From Chloroflexota bacterium (lineage in GTDB: Bacteria; Chloroflexota; Dehalococcoidia; Lucifugimonadales; UBA3495), in contig JAPPMU010000031.1 in NCBI GenBank assembly GCA_028873965.1, forward strand, positions 1 to 64,000: 64,000 bases of DNA, read 5' to 3'. This document shows positions 40,269 through 48,975 of the stretch, one piece after another. Under the pieces are notes generated by a model. The model was given only the letters and a program-made list of their open reading frames with translations. It was not told where the DNA came from and searched no databases. Numbering within the stretch: the stretch's first letter is position 1; the number at the start of each line of letters is the position of its first letter. Made by a program: the position numbers and the translations under genes.

Positions 40269-41051
40269 CTACAACGCCGTCCATCCGCCATCGACGACCA
40301 GCAGGTGTCCGGTGGTAGCGCCGGCCGAATCGCTGGCCAGGTAGATCGCCGCTCCCACCAGTTCCTCCGGGTCCATGCGCCGACCCAGGGGCATTTTGAT
40401 GGCCAGTTCGGCGCGAACCTCGTCGGCGTCACGGTCGTCCGCTTCCAACAGGCCGGGGGTGGTGGTCGGCCCGGGGCCGATGGCGTTCACGGTGATGCCA
40501 TGCTGCGCCCATTCCAGTGCCAGCACGCGGGTCAGGTTCGCCAGCCCGCCTTTGCTGGCGCAGTAGGCGGCGCGGTTCACCGCCCCCACCAGCGCCATCT
40601 GCGAAGCGATGTTGATGATCCGGCCGAACCCGTTGGGGATCATTAGGCGCGCGGCGGCCTGGGAGCAGAAGAACGCGCCCTTCAGGTTGGTGTCCATCAC
40701 CGCGTCCCAGTCTTCCTCGGTGACCTCCAGGGCAGGAGCGCGGCGGCGGATGCCGGCGTTGTTGACCAGGATGTCCAGCCCGCCGAGATCGTCCGCCATG
40801 CGCCGTATGGTCGGCCTGATTTCGGGAACGTCCTGCACGTCCAGGTCGCCGGCCAGCCCAATCTGCCCTTCGTTGCGGATTCGCATCACCACGTCCGACA
40901 GACCTTCCCACGACTCGTCGGATGCCATGTCGGTTACGGCGACGTCGGCGCCGGCCTGGGCTAGTCCGACGGCCAGTGTCGCCCCGATCCCTCGGGCGGC
41001 GCCGGTCACCAGCGCCTTTCGTCCCGTCAAGTCCAATCCTGCGAAGGGCAT
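40269..41051 (-). CDS. short-chain dehydrogenase/reductase (SDR)
   Basis: A 260-residue classical SDR, ATG 41051 behind AGGAGAATGGT. The cofactor site is VTGAARGIGATLAVGL (TGxxxGIG), with NNAG at LVNNAGIRR and the active site Ser in IASQMALVG followed by YCASK. The residue after beta-2 (TDMAS) is Asp, favouring NAD(H). The substrate is unknown. It is probably cotranscribed with the downstream LLM oxidoreductase. Confidence 0.9.
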   Translation of the reverse strand: MPFAGLDLTGRKALVTGAARGIGATLAVGLAQAGADVAVTDMASDESWEGLSDVVMRIRNEGQIGLAGDLDVQDVPEIRPTIRRMADDLGGLDILVNNAGIRRRAPALEVTEEDWDAVMDTNLKGAFFCSQAAARLMIPNGFGRIINIASQMALVGAVNRAAYCASKGGLANLTRVLALEWAQHGITVNAIGPGPTTTPGLLEADDRDADEVRAELAIKMPLGRRMDPEELVGAAIYLASDSAGATTGHLLVVDGGWTAL

Positions 41052-41173
41052 ACCATTCTCCTGTGTGCCGCGATGCGCCCGATGAAACGCTCGCGAGTGT
41101 CCCGGCATTATAGCGGCGGAGGCAATTTGCTATACTGCTTGTGCGGGGTATCCCCTCTCCATTAGGTGTCCAC

Positions 41174-41791
41174 ATGGTAACGCCAGAATCCAACGAACCG
41201 GATCTCGAAAACCGGGCCGCAGATGGTCCGGGTGAAGAGCTTGCCAACCGTCAGATTGTTGACGCCTTGCAGGAACTGAGCCGTCAACCGACTGAGCGGT
41301 GCCAGCAGCCGGCTCAAATAAACCGGGAGTTTGTTGAGCGTACTAACAAGATGGACACCCACCGCGCCTTTCTTTGGGGAGAGTACGCCCTGGATATGGC
41401 GCAGCGCAACGCCAGTCTGATTGCCGACGACATGGGCTATCAGATGATCCTGCAATTGCCGCGGGAGCAGTTGATCGGCTTTTCCAACATGGCGCGGGGA
41501 GTTGGCAAGCCGGAGGGCGACGTGAAGAGCTTCCGAGAAGCAGATATAGTTTTGCTGGCGCGTGACGACAGCGGCCACCCCGCGTACATCGCAGTCGAGG
41601 CATCGTACACCGTATCCGGCAGAGATATCAGACGGGCCAAGCGGAATGCTGAATACCTTCAGGAGCTCACCGGGCTGCCGGCTAAGGGTGTGGTAGCCGG
41701 CGTTGAAATAGCGCCGGGGCGCGAGCAGAATGCCATAACCGATGGAGTGCACTGCTACCACATCTCGGTCCGAGATTTGGAGCCGGATTGA
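41174..41791 (+). CDS. helical/PD-(D/E)XK-like protein, paralogue of 22878-23528
   Basis: A 205-residue protein, ATG 41174. The N-terminal 70 residues are helical and Gln/Arg-rich but lack the clean heptads of the paralogue. The shared C-terminal core reads ASLIADDMGY, then DVKSFREADIVLLARDDSG, YIAVEASYTVSGRDIRRAKR and TGLPAKGVVAGV. The acidic residues (Asp in ADIVLL, Glu in VEAS) could form a nuclease-like site. TGCTATACT at 41129-41137 is a possible -10. No partner gene is adjacent. The 162 bp after it (41792-41953) hold nothing recognisable. Confidence 0.68.
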   Translation: MVTPESNEPDLENRAADGPGEELANRQIVDALQELSRQPTERCQQPAQINREFVERTNKMDTHRAFLWGEYALDMAQRNASLIADDMGYQMILQLPREQLIGFSNMARGVGKPEGDVKSFREADIVLLARDDSGHPAYIAVEASYTVSGRDIRRAKRNAEYLQELTGLPAKGVVAGVEIAPGREQNAITDGVHCYHISVRDLEPD

Positions 41792-41953
41792 CGGCTGCAC
41801 GGTTGCGACGCAGATCAGGAGCTGATCCAGCCCTTCCGCTCGTGCTGGTCCAGAAAAGGAACCGCGTGAGTGGCTGCTGTTCAGCGAAGGGTGTGGCTGG
41901 ACCGTGCTACCGTAGCGCCGCATAACTTTGCCCGCGAATGAGCAGGTAAGGGG

Positions 41954-42517
41954 TTGTTTCTGACTGCCTCGCCAAAGTCGATCATCGCGTTTGCTGCCAT
42001 TGCGATGGCAGCGTGGATTCTCGGTTTCGGACTTGCCGATTGGCAAGCAAGAGCGGCGGAGGCCAACGGCGCGTCCACCATCATCATGGACCGCACCCAG
42101 GGCTCTTACCGCATGGTGGTGGGCATTATCCCCGCGCGGCCGGTGATCCCCCAAACTCACTTGGCTATCCAGGTCTTCGACGTTTCCGACCCTCGCCCGC
42201 TGCGCGATACTGAGGTTCGCATGACGGTGGTCACCTCCGGCCCGCCCGGCTCGACCGCATTCGGACCCCACCAGGTGCTCAATGAGCAGACGCTGCGCTA
42301 TTTTGAGGTTGACGTCCCCTTCGCAACCACCGGACCCTGGGACGTGTCTGTAACGGTGGCGTCGGCACAGGGAGAGGAGACCTTCGTGCTGCCCCTCGAC
42401 GTGGGCGAACCCGGCGCCAGCATCCAGTGGATCTGGATCACTGCGGTGTTGGCCGTGATCATCGCGGTTGGAGCCTGGACGTGGCTCACCCTGCGCCGGC
42501 GCGCGTCCTCTGCCTGA
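41954..42517 (+). CDS. YtkA-like membrane-anchored beta-sandwich protein
   Basis: A 187-residue protein, TTG 41954 behind AAGGGG (no early ATG). A signal/anchor segment lies at about 9-32, a beta-sandwich with MVVGIIPARPVIPQTHLAIQ and FEVDVPFATTGPWDVSVTV at about 45-150, and a C-terminal transmembrane helix at about 157-178 followed by RRRA. The fold resembles YtkA-like and copper-chaperone-type extracytoplasmic domains. Its stop overlaps the start of the next gene (TGATG), so the two membrane proteins are translationally coupled and probably work together. Confidence 0.68.
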   Translation: MFLTASPKSIIAFAAIAMAAWILGFGLADWQARAAEANGASTIIMDRTQGSYRMVVGIIPARPVIPQTHLAIQVFDVSDPRPLRDTEVRMTVVTSGPPGSTAFGPHQVLNEQTLRYFEVDVPFATTGPWDVSVTVASAQGEETFVLPLDVGEPGASIQWIWITAVLAVIIAVGAWTWLTLRRRASSA

Positions 42518-44088
42518 TGGACCGCTGCCTGATGGACCGCCGCAGCGCTCATATCCTGCTCATCGTGAGTGCGGCCGCTTTGGTCGCGGTGCTCGCCGCG
42601 GCTTTCCCATTGGCCGCCAACGCCCACGGGTTCGGTGAGCGATACGACCTGCCCCTGCCGCTGTCCCTGTTCGTGATCGCCGGGGCGGCGGCGGTGGTAC
42701 TGTCCTTCGTAGTTGCCGCGGTGTTCCTGCGCGCCGGAACCGCCCACGCCGGCTATCCCCGTTACAACCTGCTGCGGTTGGCTCCGGTGCGCTGGCTGGC
42801 CTCGCCACCAATCACCTCCACGCTGAAAACCCTGTCGGTCGCGCTCACTGCCTACGTGATCGTGGGCGCGCTGATCGGCAGCGAACGGGCCGCACTGAAT
42901 CCGGCCCCGGCGGCGATCTACGTCGCTTTCTGGGTCGGACTGAGCTTCTTCACCGCGCTGTTCGGCAACCTCTGGGCGCTGGTCAACCCGTGGAAAGCGA
43001 CCTGGGGGTTCCTGGAGCGGGCGTTCGAGACGGTATCCGGCGGAGGCCGGCTGAGCCTGCACCGCCGTTATCCCGCTCGGATCGGGCCGTGGCCGGCCGT
43101 CCTGGTGTTCGTCGGGTTCGCCATCCTGGAAACGGTGGCCGCCGATGCCGCCGGGCCGCGAGCATTGGGCTGGATCCTCGTTCTCTACAGCCTGTACAAC
43201 TTCGTTGGCATGTATGTGTATGGCCGCGAGGTTTGGTTGCGCAATGCCGAGGGGTTCACCGTGGTTTACGGCTTCATGTCCCGTTTCTCCGTGACCGAGG
43301 TGCGATCACCAACGTCCAGATGCCGGCGATGCTCCAGCAACGGCCGCTGTTCCGCCGGTGAAACCGACTGTGTCGACTGCTATGAGTGCTACGCCGCCGC
43401 TTCACCACCGCAGCGCCAGTTCAACCTGCGGCCGCCCTGCGTGGGTCTCAATCGCCTCGGAGTGGTGACCCTGACCGTCGTTTTCCACGTGATCCTGCTG
43501 CTGTCCACGGTGTCGTTCGACGGCCTGTCGGCGACGCCCGAGTGGTTGGTGTTCACCGGCCAGTTTCTGCTCCAGTTCCCGCTCTACGGCGGCTACGTCG
43601 CCAACCTGATCGGAGCGCTGGGGCTGCCGGTGGTATTCGGCCTGCTGTTTGCCCTGACCTGCGCCGCCATGGCCGCGCTTTCGGGCCAGGCCGAGCCCGA
43701 CACCGGCCAACTGCTGCGGCGATTCACGTTCTCGCTGCTTCCGATAGCGCTGGCCTACCACTTCGCCCACTTCCTGGGGTTCCTGCTCATCAACGGCCAG
43801 CGGTTCATCGTGCTGGCGTCCGACCCCTTCGGCTGGGGCTGGGACCTCTTCGGCACTGCGGACGCCATCATCAACATCGGCATCCTGTCGCCCGTTTTCA
43901 TCTGGTATTTCTCGATCCTGGCCATCGTGGTCGGCCACATTGCCGGCGTGTACCTGGCCCACGTGCAGGCGACGCGAACCTACCCGACCCGGCGCGGCGC
44001 GCTGCTCAGCCAGGCGCCCATGCTGGTCCTGATGGTGTGCTACACTTGCGCGAGTTTGTGGATAATTTCGCGCCCCATCTCCGAATGA
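42517..44088 (+). CDS. polytopic membrane protein with a Cys-rich loop
   Basis: A 523-residue protein with about twelve hydrophobic segments. After an N-terminal signal-like helix it reads AHGFGERYDLPLPLSLFV, a conserved opening found in actinobacterial and Chloroflexota membrane proteins, some labelled fenitrothion hydrolase (FedB-like); that label is not evidence for activity here. Residues about 265-293 form a hydrophilic loop with eight Cys (CRRCSSNGRC, DCVDCYEC), likely to bind metal or an Fe-S cluster. Together with the YtkA-like partner, a role in copper or redox handling at the membrane is conceivable but unproven. Confidence 0.72.
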   Translation: MDRCLMDRRSAHILLIVSAAALVAVLAAAFPLAANAHGFGERYDLPLPLSLFVIAGAAAVVLSFVVAAVFLRAGTAHAGYPRYNLLRLAPVRWLASPPITSTLKTLSVALTAYVIVGALIGSERAALNPAPAAIYVAFWVGLSFFTALFGNLWALVNPWKATWGFLERAFETVSGGGRLSLHRRYPARIGPWPAVLVFVGFAILETVAADAAGPRALGWILVLYSLYNFVGMYVYGREVWLRNAEGFTVVYGFMSRFSVTEVRSPTSRCRRCSSNGRCSAGETDCVDCYECYAAASPPQRQFNLRPPCVGLNRLGVVTLTVVFHVILLLSTVSFDGLSATPEWLVFTGQFLLQFPLYGGYVANLIGALGLPVVFGLLFALTCAAMAALSGQAEPDTGQLLRRFTFSLLPIALAYHFAHFLGFLLINGQRFIVLASDPFGWGWDLFGTADAIINIGILSPVFIWYFSILAIVVGHIAGVYLAHVQATRTYPTRRGALLSQAPMLVLMVCYTCASLWIISRPISE

Positions 44089-44115
44089 GGGCGCCGCATC
44101 ATGGAGGAATCAACG

Positions 44116-44931
44116 GTGCCTGAACGCAGCCCGCGACTGGAAGGAAAGGTGGCAATCGTGACGGGCGCCGGCTCCAGCGGGCCCGGCGTCGGCAATGGCC
44201 GCGCCACCGCTACGCTGTTCGCCCGGGAGGGCGCGAAAGTCCTGCTGGTCGACATCACTGAAGAACGGGCCGCGGAGACCATGGAGATGATCCAGGCCGA
44301 GGGCGGCGTGGCGTCCACCGTGCAGGCGGACGTGACCAAAGCCGCCGACTGCGAGCGCATGGTGGAGACCTGCATCGAGCGCTACGGGCGGCTGGACATC
44401 CTGGACAACAACGTGGGCATCTCCCGCCGCGGTACGGTGGTGGAGGTCTCCGAAGAGGATTGGGACCATATCATGGCAGTGAACGTGAAGACCATCGTCA
44501 TGGCCAGCAAGTTCGCCATCCCGCGTATGATGGAGGTTGGCGGCGGGTCCATCATCAACATCTCTTCCATCGCCGGACTGCGCGCCCACAGCAGCACTCC
44601 GTACACCGCGTCCAAGGCGGCGGTGATCGGCCTGACCATTTCAATGGCCGCCGACCACGGTCCTGACGGCATTCGCACCAACTGCATCGCCCCCGGCCTG
44701 GTTTACACGCCCATGGTCGCGCCCCGCATGGACGACGACCTCCGCCAGATCCGCAGCTCTTCGGCCCCCCTGCGTACCGAGGGCACTGCCTGGGACATCG
44801 GCAACGCGGCCCTCTTCCTGGCCAGCGACGAGGCCCGCTGGATCAACGGCGTGGTGCTGCCCGTGGACGCCGGCCTGGTAGCAACTTCCCCGGTCACGTA
44901 CCAGACCTTGGCGCAGCAGGTGCGCGTGTAG
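44116..44931 (+). CDS. short-chain dehydrogenase/reductase (SDR)
   Basis: A 271-residue SDR with IVTGAGSSGPGVGNGRATA (a TGxxxGxG variant with a longer glycine loop), Asp after beta-2 (LLVDITEE, NAD-preferring), NNVG instead of NNAG, ISSIAGL and the active-site YTASK. GTG 44116 is preferred because GGAGG (44103-44107) sits 8 nt before it; an ATG at 44101 would add five residues and itself has no ribosome site. The substrate is unknown. It lies 27 bp after the polytopic membrane gene. Confidence 0.88.
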   Translation: MPERSPRLEGKVAIVTGAGSSGPGVGNGRATATLFAREGAKVLLVDITEERAAETMEMIQAEGGVASTVQADVTKAADCERMVETCIERYGRLDILDNNVGISRRGTVVEVSEEDWDHIMAVNVKTIVMASKFAIPRMMEVGGGSIINISSIAGLRAHSSTPYTASKAAVIGLTISMAADHGPDGIRTNCIAPGLVYTPMVAPRMDDDLRQIRSSSAPLRTEGTAWDIGNAALFLASDEARWINGVVLPVDAGLVATSPVTYQTLAQQVRV

Positions 44932-44963
44932 TCTGGTATAGTGAAATCCACGGAGAAATTACC

Positions 44964-45242
44964 ATGGCTGCGCCGGAAACGAGAAGCGAACAGTCCTCTG
45001 AGGAGATTGACGTTTTCAACCGACTCAGCGCTCTGTTTCTATTGGGCGCTTGCGTAGGTTTTGCAATTTCCATCGCTGGATTCGCGGCCGGCGCATTTTA
45101 CGTGATATTGACCGGCAGCTGCGTTACTTTGGCGATGACGTTGCTGTGGGTAGCCTCTGGAATGCTCCCGCTGGCGCGAACCATTCGCGGTTGGTCAATG
45201 GCTCGGCGCGCATCTAAGGAACATCACGGTTCTGCAAAGTAA
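44964..45242 (+). CDS. small two-helix membrane protein
   Basis: A 92-residue protein, ATG 44964 behind GGAG. Transmembrane segments lie at about residues 20-45 (LSALFLLGACVGFAISIAGF) and 48-70, then a basic tail (RGWSMARRASKEHHG). TGGTATAGT (44934-44942) looks like an extended -10 just after the SDR stop, suggesting its own transcript. The function is unknown. Its 3' end overlaps the convergent neighbour by 29 bp. Confidence 0.6.
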   Translation: MAAPETRSEQSSEEIDVFNRLSALFLLGACVGFAISIAGFAAGAFYVILTGSCVTLAMTLLWVASGMLPLARTIRGWSMARRASKEHHGSAK

Positions 45243-45486
45243 GGAACAGCGACCATGCCGCAACAAACAGCGCTACGATGGCGGCCGCGCACATTGTAGC
45301 CAGTTTAATGTACCGTGCCGGTTGCCGCAAAAAGGGATCGTCCCCGGTTGCGAAAGAGACCGTCACGAGCAGGGTGAACAGCAGAATTTCTACCGCAAAC
45401 TCAGTGGCAATTAGCCGTCTCGCCGGCAGCGGAACGTGACCGAACAGAGACGGCAAAGCTCGCAAGACGTTGAGCAGTTCCTCCAC
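45214..45486 (-). CDS. small membrane protein
   Basis: A 90-residue protein, GTG 45486. Two hydrophobic segments, about residues 28-46 (EFAVEILLFTLLVTVSFA) and 62-85 (LATMCAAAIVALFVAAWSLF), indicate an integral membrane protein. No family is recognised and no clear ribosome site is seen. It is convergent with the previous gene and 23 bp downstream of the FKBP gene. Confidence 0.5.
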   Translation of the reverse strand: MEELLNVLRALPSLFGHVPLPARRLIATEFAVEILLFTLLVTVSFATGDDPFLRQPARYIKLATMCAAAIVALFVAAWSLFLTLQNRDVP

Positions 45487-45509
45487 GGGGCCGAGGACCG
45501 CCAGTTGCC

Positions 45510-45941
45510 TTAGCCCTCGATCGACACCAGCGTCAGGTCAAACGTCAAGTCCTTGCCGGCCAACGGGTGGTTGGCGTCTAGAGTGACCGCTTCTTCGGTG
45601 ACCACCATGATGGTGAAGTTGACCACCTGGCCGCTCTGTTGTTGACCCTGCACGCTGGTTCCGACTTCCAGCGGCATGTCAGGAGGGAACTCCCCGCGCG
45701 GCACCCGCATCACCCCGTCGGCGTGATGCTCACCGTAAGCATCAGCGCACGGGATCCGGACTGTCTTGGTATCCCCGACGGCCATTCCGAGGACACCACT
45801 CTCGAAACCCGGTATCACCTGGCCGCCTCCGATGGTGAAGGCCATGGGTGTGCCGCCTTCCGATGAGTCGAACACTTCGCCATCGTCCAGGCGGCCCGTG
45901 TAATGAACCCTGACTCTGTTGCCCGTTTGTGCTGTGGTCAA
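45510..45941 (-). CDS. FKBP-type peptidyl-prolyl isomerase (SlyD-like)
   Basis: A 143-residue protein. TTG 45941 is preferred since GGAGG lies 5 nt before it; GTG 45953 would add MEAK-type residues. VRVHYTGRLDDGEVFDSSEG, VIPGFESGVLGMAVGDTKTV and ANHPLAGKDLTFDLTLVSI give the FKBP fold with an inserted flap of the SlyD type. The His-rich metal tail of E. coli SlyD is absent. It acts as a folding catalyst/chaperone in the cytoplasm. Confidence 0.9.
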   Translation of the reverse strand: MTTAQTGNRVRVHYTGRLDDGEVFDSSEGGTPMAFTIGGGQVIPGFESGVLGMAVGDTKTVRIPCADAYGEHHADGVMRVPRGEFPPDMPLEVGTSVQGQQQSGQVVNFTIMVVTEEAVTLDANHPLAGKDLTFDLTLVSIEG

Positions 45942-46076
45942 TTTGGCCTCCACGCCATTGCTGGATGCGCCACTGTAACACGAGCGTCAAGGCGGCTCCG
46001 ATTGTGATAAGGTTACGGCACTTCCAGGCGCACGCCTGAAACGATGCAACCCAGCGAAACGGGTTCGGGAGGAGCC

Positions 46077-47168
46077 ATGAAGTACGGACTGTTCATGATG
46101 CCGTCGCATCCGCCGGAACGGAACATCTACGACGCCCACCAGTGGGACCTGGATTATCTGGCCCTGTGTGACGAGCTGGGCTTTGACGAAGCCTGGATCG
46201 GCGAGCACTTCACCTCGCCCTGGGAGCCCATTCCGGCTCCCGACCTGCTGATCGCCCAGGCCCTGATGCGGACTAAGAACATCAAGCTGGGCTCCGGCGC
46301 GCACCTGCTCCCCTTCCATCATCCCGCCGAACTCGCCCACCGCGTTGCCTACCTGGATCACATCTCCCAGGGCCGGTTCCTGTTCGGCGTCGGCGCCAGC
46401 GGCCTGCCCAGCGACTGGGCGCTATTCGACGTCGACGGCAACAACGGCGAGCACCGGGACATGACCCGGGAGTCTCTGGACATCATCCTGAAGATCTGGC
46501 AGAACGACGGGCCATTCGAGTACAAGGGCAAGTACTGGAACGTCAGCATTCCCGAGCCGATGTACGGCACCCTGGAGTTCTTCCTGCGGCCCTACCAGCA
46601 GCCTCATCCGCCCATCGGCGTGGCCTCGGTGAGCTACAAGTCTCCCACGCTGATGATCGCCGGAGAGCGCGGCTTCATTCCCATGAGCCTGGCCCTCAAC
46701 GCCGACTACTGCCGCAGCCACTGGGAGGCCATCGAGGAAGGCGCCCAGCGCACCGGCCGCACTCCCTCCCGCGCCGACTGGCGTCTGGTTCGTGACGTCT
46801 ACGTGGCCGACACCGACGAGGAGGCCCGCGACCTGGCGCTCAACGGCATGTTGGGGCGCGTCTGGCACGACTACCTGCTGCCGCTGTTCCGAGAGTTCGA
46901 CCTGATGAAGGTCTTTAAACACGACGACGAGGTGCCGGACGAAGCCGTCAACATCGAGTACATGGCCGAGCACCTGTGGCTGATTGGCTCGCCGGACACC
47001 GTCGCCGAGAAGATCAACCGGCTGTACGGCGACGTGGGCGGGTTCGGCGGCCTGCTGATGCTGGTGTACGACCAGTCGGAGAACAACGCGGCCTGGGACC
47101 ATTCTACCCGCCTGCTGGCCCACAAGGTCATGCCCCAGGTGTCCCACCTCACCGGCGCGCCGGCGTAG
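46077..47168 (+). CDS. LLM-class flavin-dependent oxidoreductase
   Basis: A 363-residue luciferase-like enzyme, ATG 46077 with GGGAGGAGCC. Hallmarks are MKYGLFMMPSHPPERN, GFDEAWIGEHFTSPWEP (Glu-His), LGSGAHLLPFHHPAELAHR, GRFLFGVGASGLPSDW and PHPPIGVASVSYKSPT. It resembles the flavin monooxygenases related to limonene/alkane monooxygenases; the substrate is unknown. It stands alone and is followed by a toxin-antitoxin-like pair. Confidence 0.9.
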   Translation: MKYGLFMMPSHPPERNIYDAHQWDLDYLALCDELGFDEAWIGEHFTSPWEPIPAPDLLIAQALMRTKNIKLGSGAHLLPFHHPAELAHRVAYLDHISQGRFLFGVGASGLPSDWALFDVDGNNGEHRDMTRESLDIILKIWQNDGPFEYKGKYWNVSIPEPMYGTLEFFLRPYQQPHPPIGVASVSYKSPTLMIAGERGFIPMSLALNADYCRSHWEAIEEGAQRTGRTPSRADWRLVRDVYVADTDEEARDLALNGMLGRVWHDYLLPLFREFDLMKVFKHDDEVPDEAVNIEYMAEHLWLIGSPDTVAEKINRLYGDVGGFGGLLMLVYDQSENNAAWDHSTRLLAHKVMPQVSHLTGAPA

Positions 47169-47184
47169 GGGGTGTCTGCCAAGC

Positions 47185-47526
47185 GTGGTTGCAAACGAGG
47201 AAAGTTACGGAGCAGACGAGGATGCAGCGTTACGTTCCGCGTTCGCAGAAATACCGAAGACGCTGCGTCATGGGGAAACTCTCGTCGAGCGGCATGGAGA
47301 CGTTCTCCCCGAGTGGGTAATGCGAATCATTGCGGATCCCTTTGATCGCTACACGGAAATCAAGAGGAACCAGTTGATGACCATCCTCATAGGCCGTGTG
47401 CCACAATGCCGTCGCTGGATCAAGGTGGTTTTCATAGGCACACCCGAAACTGGCCAATTTCATACTGCTTACCGAGACCGTCGATTGGATCGACATTACG
47501 GAGGCCCACCATGGCCCACGAGGTAA
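47185..47526 (+). CDS. BECR-fold RNase toxin-like protein
   Basis: A 113-residue protein, GTG 47185; the start is uncertain as there is no nearby ATG and no strong ribosome site. The C-terminal part, WVMRIIADPFDRYTEIKRNQ, TILIGRVPQCRRWIKVVF, TAYRDRRLDRHYGG, has the order of strands and the Arg/Tyr/His-rich end seen in Barnase-EndoU-ColicinE5/D-RelE-like nucleases (W-x-x-V...TAY-x-x-R). It overlaps the next gene (DUF2283) by 16 bp, the typical layout of a toxin gene before its partner. The family assignment is by pattern only. Confidence 0.55.
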   Translation: MVANEESYGADEDAALRSAFAEIPKTLRHGETLVERHGDVLPEWVMRIIADPFDRYTEIKRNQLMTILIGRVPQCRRWIKVVFIGTPETGQFHTAYRDRRLDRHYGGPPWPTR

Positions 47527-48089
47527 AACGCACGGAGTTCGGATCACCGTCGAGGGTAACTGTGGTTTACGTTGCCGAAACTCAGACGTTGTACATCGAA
47601 AACGGTCGGTTGCGGGAAGACGCAGAAGAAATGGCGGACGGTGTTCTGGTCTATTACGACAAGCATGATGAAGCGTCGGCCGTCGCGCTTTGCATTGAGC
47701 CTGCTGATATCGTGCTCAAGCCCTTCGTGGACGCCGTACTTGTCAAGCACGGCGTGAAACCCAAACGTCCGACGGCAACGAACCAGAATAGTGACAAAAC
47801 ATGTCATAACCAATGCGTGCGCTATCAAGCGCCCCCGGCGCAGGTAGAATACGACCCGAAGGGGCAAATTCTGCGGATCGAGAACGGACAGTTCAGCGAG
47901 GTCGGTGAGGAAATCGCGGAAGACGTCATCGTGCACTACGACAAAGACGACGACCATGCTCCAGCCTCCGTAGTGGCCATTCGCATTGACCGCGCCGAGC
48001 AGGTGCTCAAGCCCTTCGTCGATGCCATCTTGGCCAAGTACGGCGTGAAGACTGAACATCCGTTGGTAGCCAACGAGACTGAAGACTAA
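47511..48089 (+). CDS. double DUF2283 protein (antitoxin-like)
   Basis: A 192-residue protein, ATG 47511 behind GGAGGCCCACC. Two DUF2283-like units are visible: unit 1 (about 15-85) with VVYVAETQTLYIEN, VLVYYDKHDEASAVALCIE and KPFVDAVLVKHGVK; unit 2 (about 105-185) with VEYDPKGQILRIEN, VIVHYDKDDDHAPASVVAI and KPFVDAILAKYGVK. DUF2283 proteins are usually single-domain, about 65-90 residues, and often next to small toxin-like nucleases. The internal duplication is unusual; one unit may have lost or changed partner binding. Confidence 0.68.
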   Translation: MAHEVKRTEFGSPSRVTVVYVAETQTLYIENGRLREDAEEMADGVLVYYDKHDEASAVALCIEPADIVLKPFVDAVLVKHGVKPKRPTATNQNSDKTCHNQCVRYQAPPAQVEYDPKGQILRIENGQFSEVGEEIAEDVIVHYDKDDDHAPASVVAIRIDRAEQVLKPFVDAILAKYGVKTEHPLVANETED

Positions 48090-48142
48090 CGCCGGCCACA
48101 CGCAGTTTCACGCTTTCATCTCGCTCAAGGAGACTTGCCCAC

Positions 48143-48928
48143 ATGCAGGAAAACCGAGTAAGACGCGCATTGCGGGAAAACCGCCTCGCCCTGGGCACCT
48201 ACGTGACCTTCGCCGACCCCCAGGTCGTCGAGATTATCGGGCTGGCCGGGTTCGACGCGGCCTTCATCGACATGGAACACACCACCTTCGACCTCGGGCT
48301 CGTGGGCCAGATGATCATGGCGGCGGATCTGGCAGGGGTAACCTCCATGATCCGCATTCCCGGTAACGACGAGAACCTGATCCTGCGGTTGCTGGATGCC
48401 GGCGCCCAGGGGATCATCATCCCCCACATCGCCGGCCTGGAAGGCGCCAAGCGCGCCGTGGACGCCGTCCGTTACGCGCCCATGGGTCATCGTGGCGGCG
48501 CCGGCGGAACTCGCGCCGCCCGGTTCGGCACGGTCGGCTGGGACGAGCATACCCGCACCTCCAATGAGAACATCATTCTGTCGGTGATGACCGAGGACGA
48601 GCGCGGTATCAGCGAGATCGGCCAGATTGCCGCGCTTCCCGGCATTGACCTGGTGTCCATCGGCCCCACCGACTTCTCCGAATACATGGGCATTCGCGAT
48701 CCGCAAAGCCCGGTCATCCGCGCCCGCCTGGAGGAACTGGCGGCGGAAGTCAAGGCGGCCGGCGGAGCCAAGCTGTCCATGCCCATGAACCATCCCGCGT
48801 TCCCCCTGTCGGCATCAGAGCTACAGGCAATGGGCGTGGGCTACACCCACGTTGCGCCTCCTCCCACGGCGGTGCTTCTCCGGTCGCTGCAGCAGCGGAT
48901 CACCGACATCCGTGCCGAGCTGGGCTGA
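48143..48928 (+). CDS. HpcH/HpaI-family aldolase
   Basis: A 261-residue class II aldolase homologous to the gene at 8531-9298. Key segments are FDAAFIDMEHTTFDLGL, AGAQGIIIPHIAGLEGAK, HRGGAGGTRAARFG, SVMTEDERGISEIGQIAALPGIDLV (acidic ligand) and SIGPTDFSEYMG. ATG 48143 follows CAAGGAGACTTGCCC. It probably cleaves a 4-hydroxy-2-oxo acid, substrate unknown. A DUF192 lipoprotein gene follows by 47 bp. Confidence 0.88.
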   Translation: MQENRVRRALRENRLALGTYVTFADPQVVEIIGLAGFDAAFIDMEHTTFDLGLVGQMIMAADLAGVTSMIRIPGNDENLILRLLDAGAQGIIIPHIAGLEGAKRAVDAVRYAPMGHRGGAGGTRAARFGTVGWDEHTRTSNENIILSVMTEDERGISEIGQIAALPGIDLVSIGPTDFSEYMGIRDPQSPVIRARLEELAAEVKAAGGAKLSMPMNHPAFPLSASELQAMGVGYTHVAPPPTAVLLRSLQQRITDIRAELG

Positions 48929-48975
48929 TCCAATCATACGTGTGGCGACACCTTGGGAACCCGGCTCTCCGGGCT

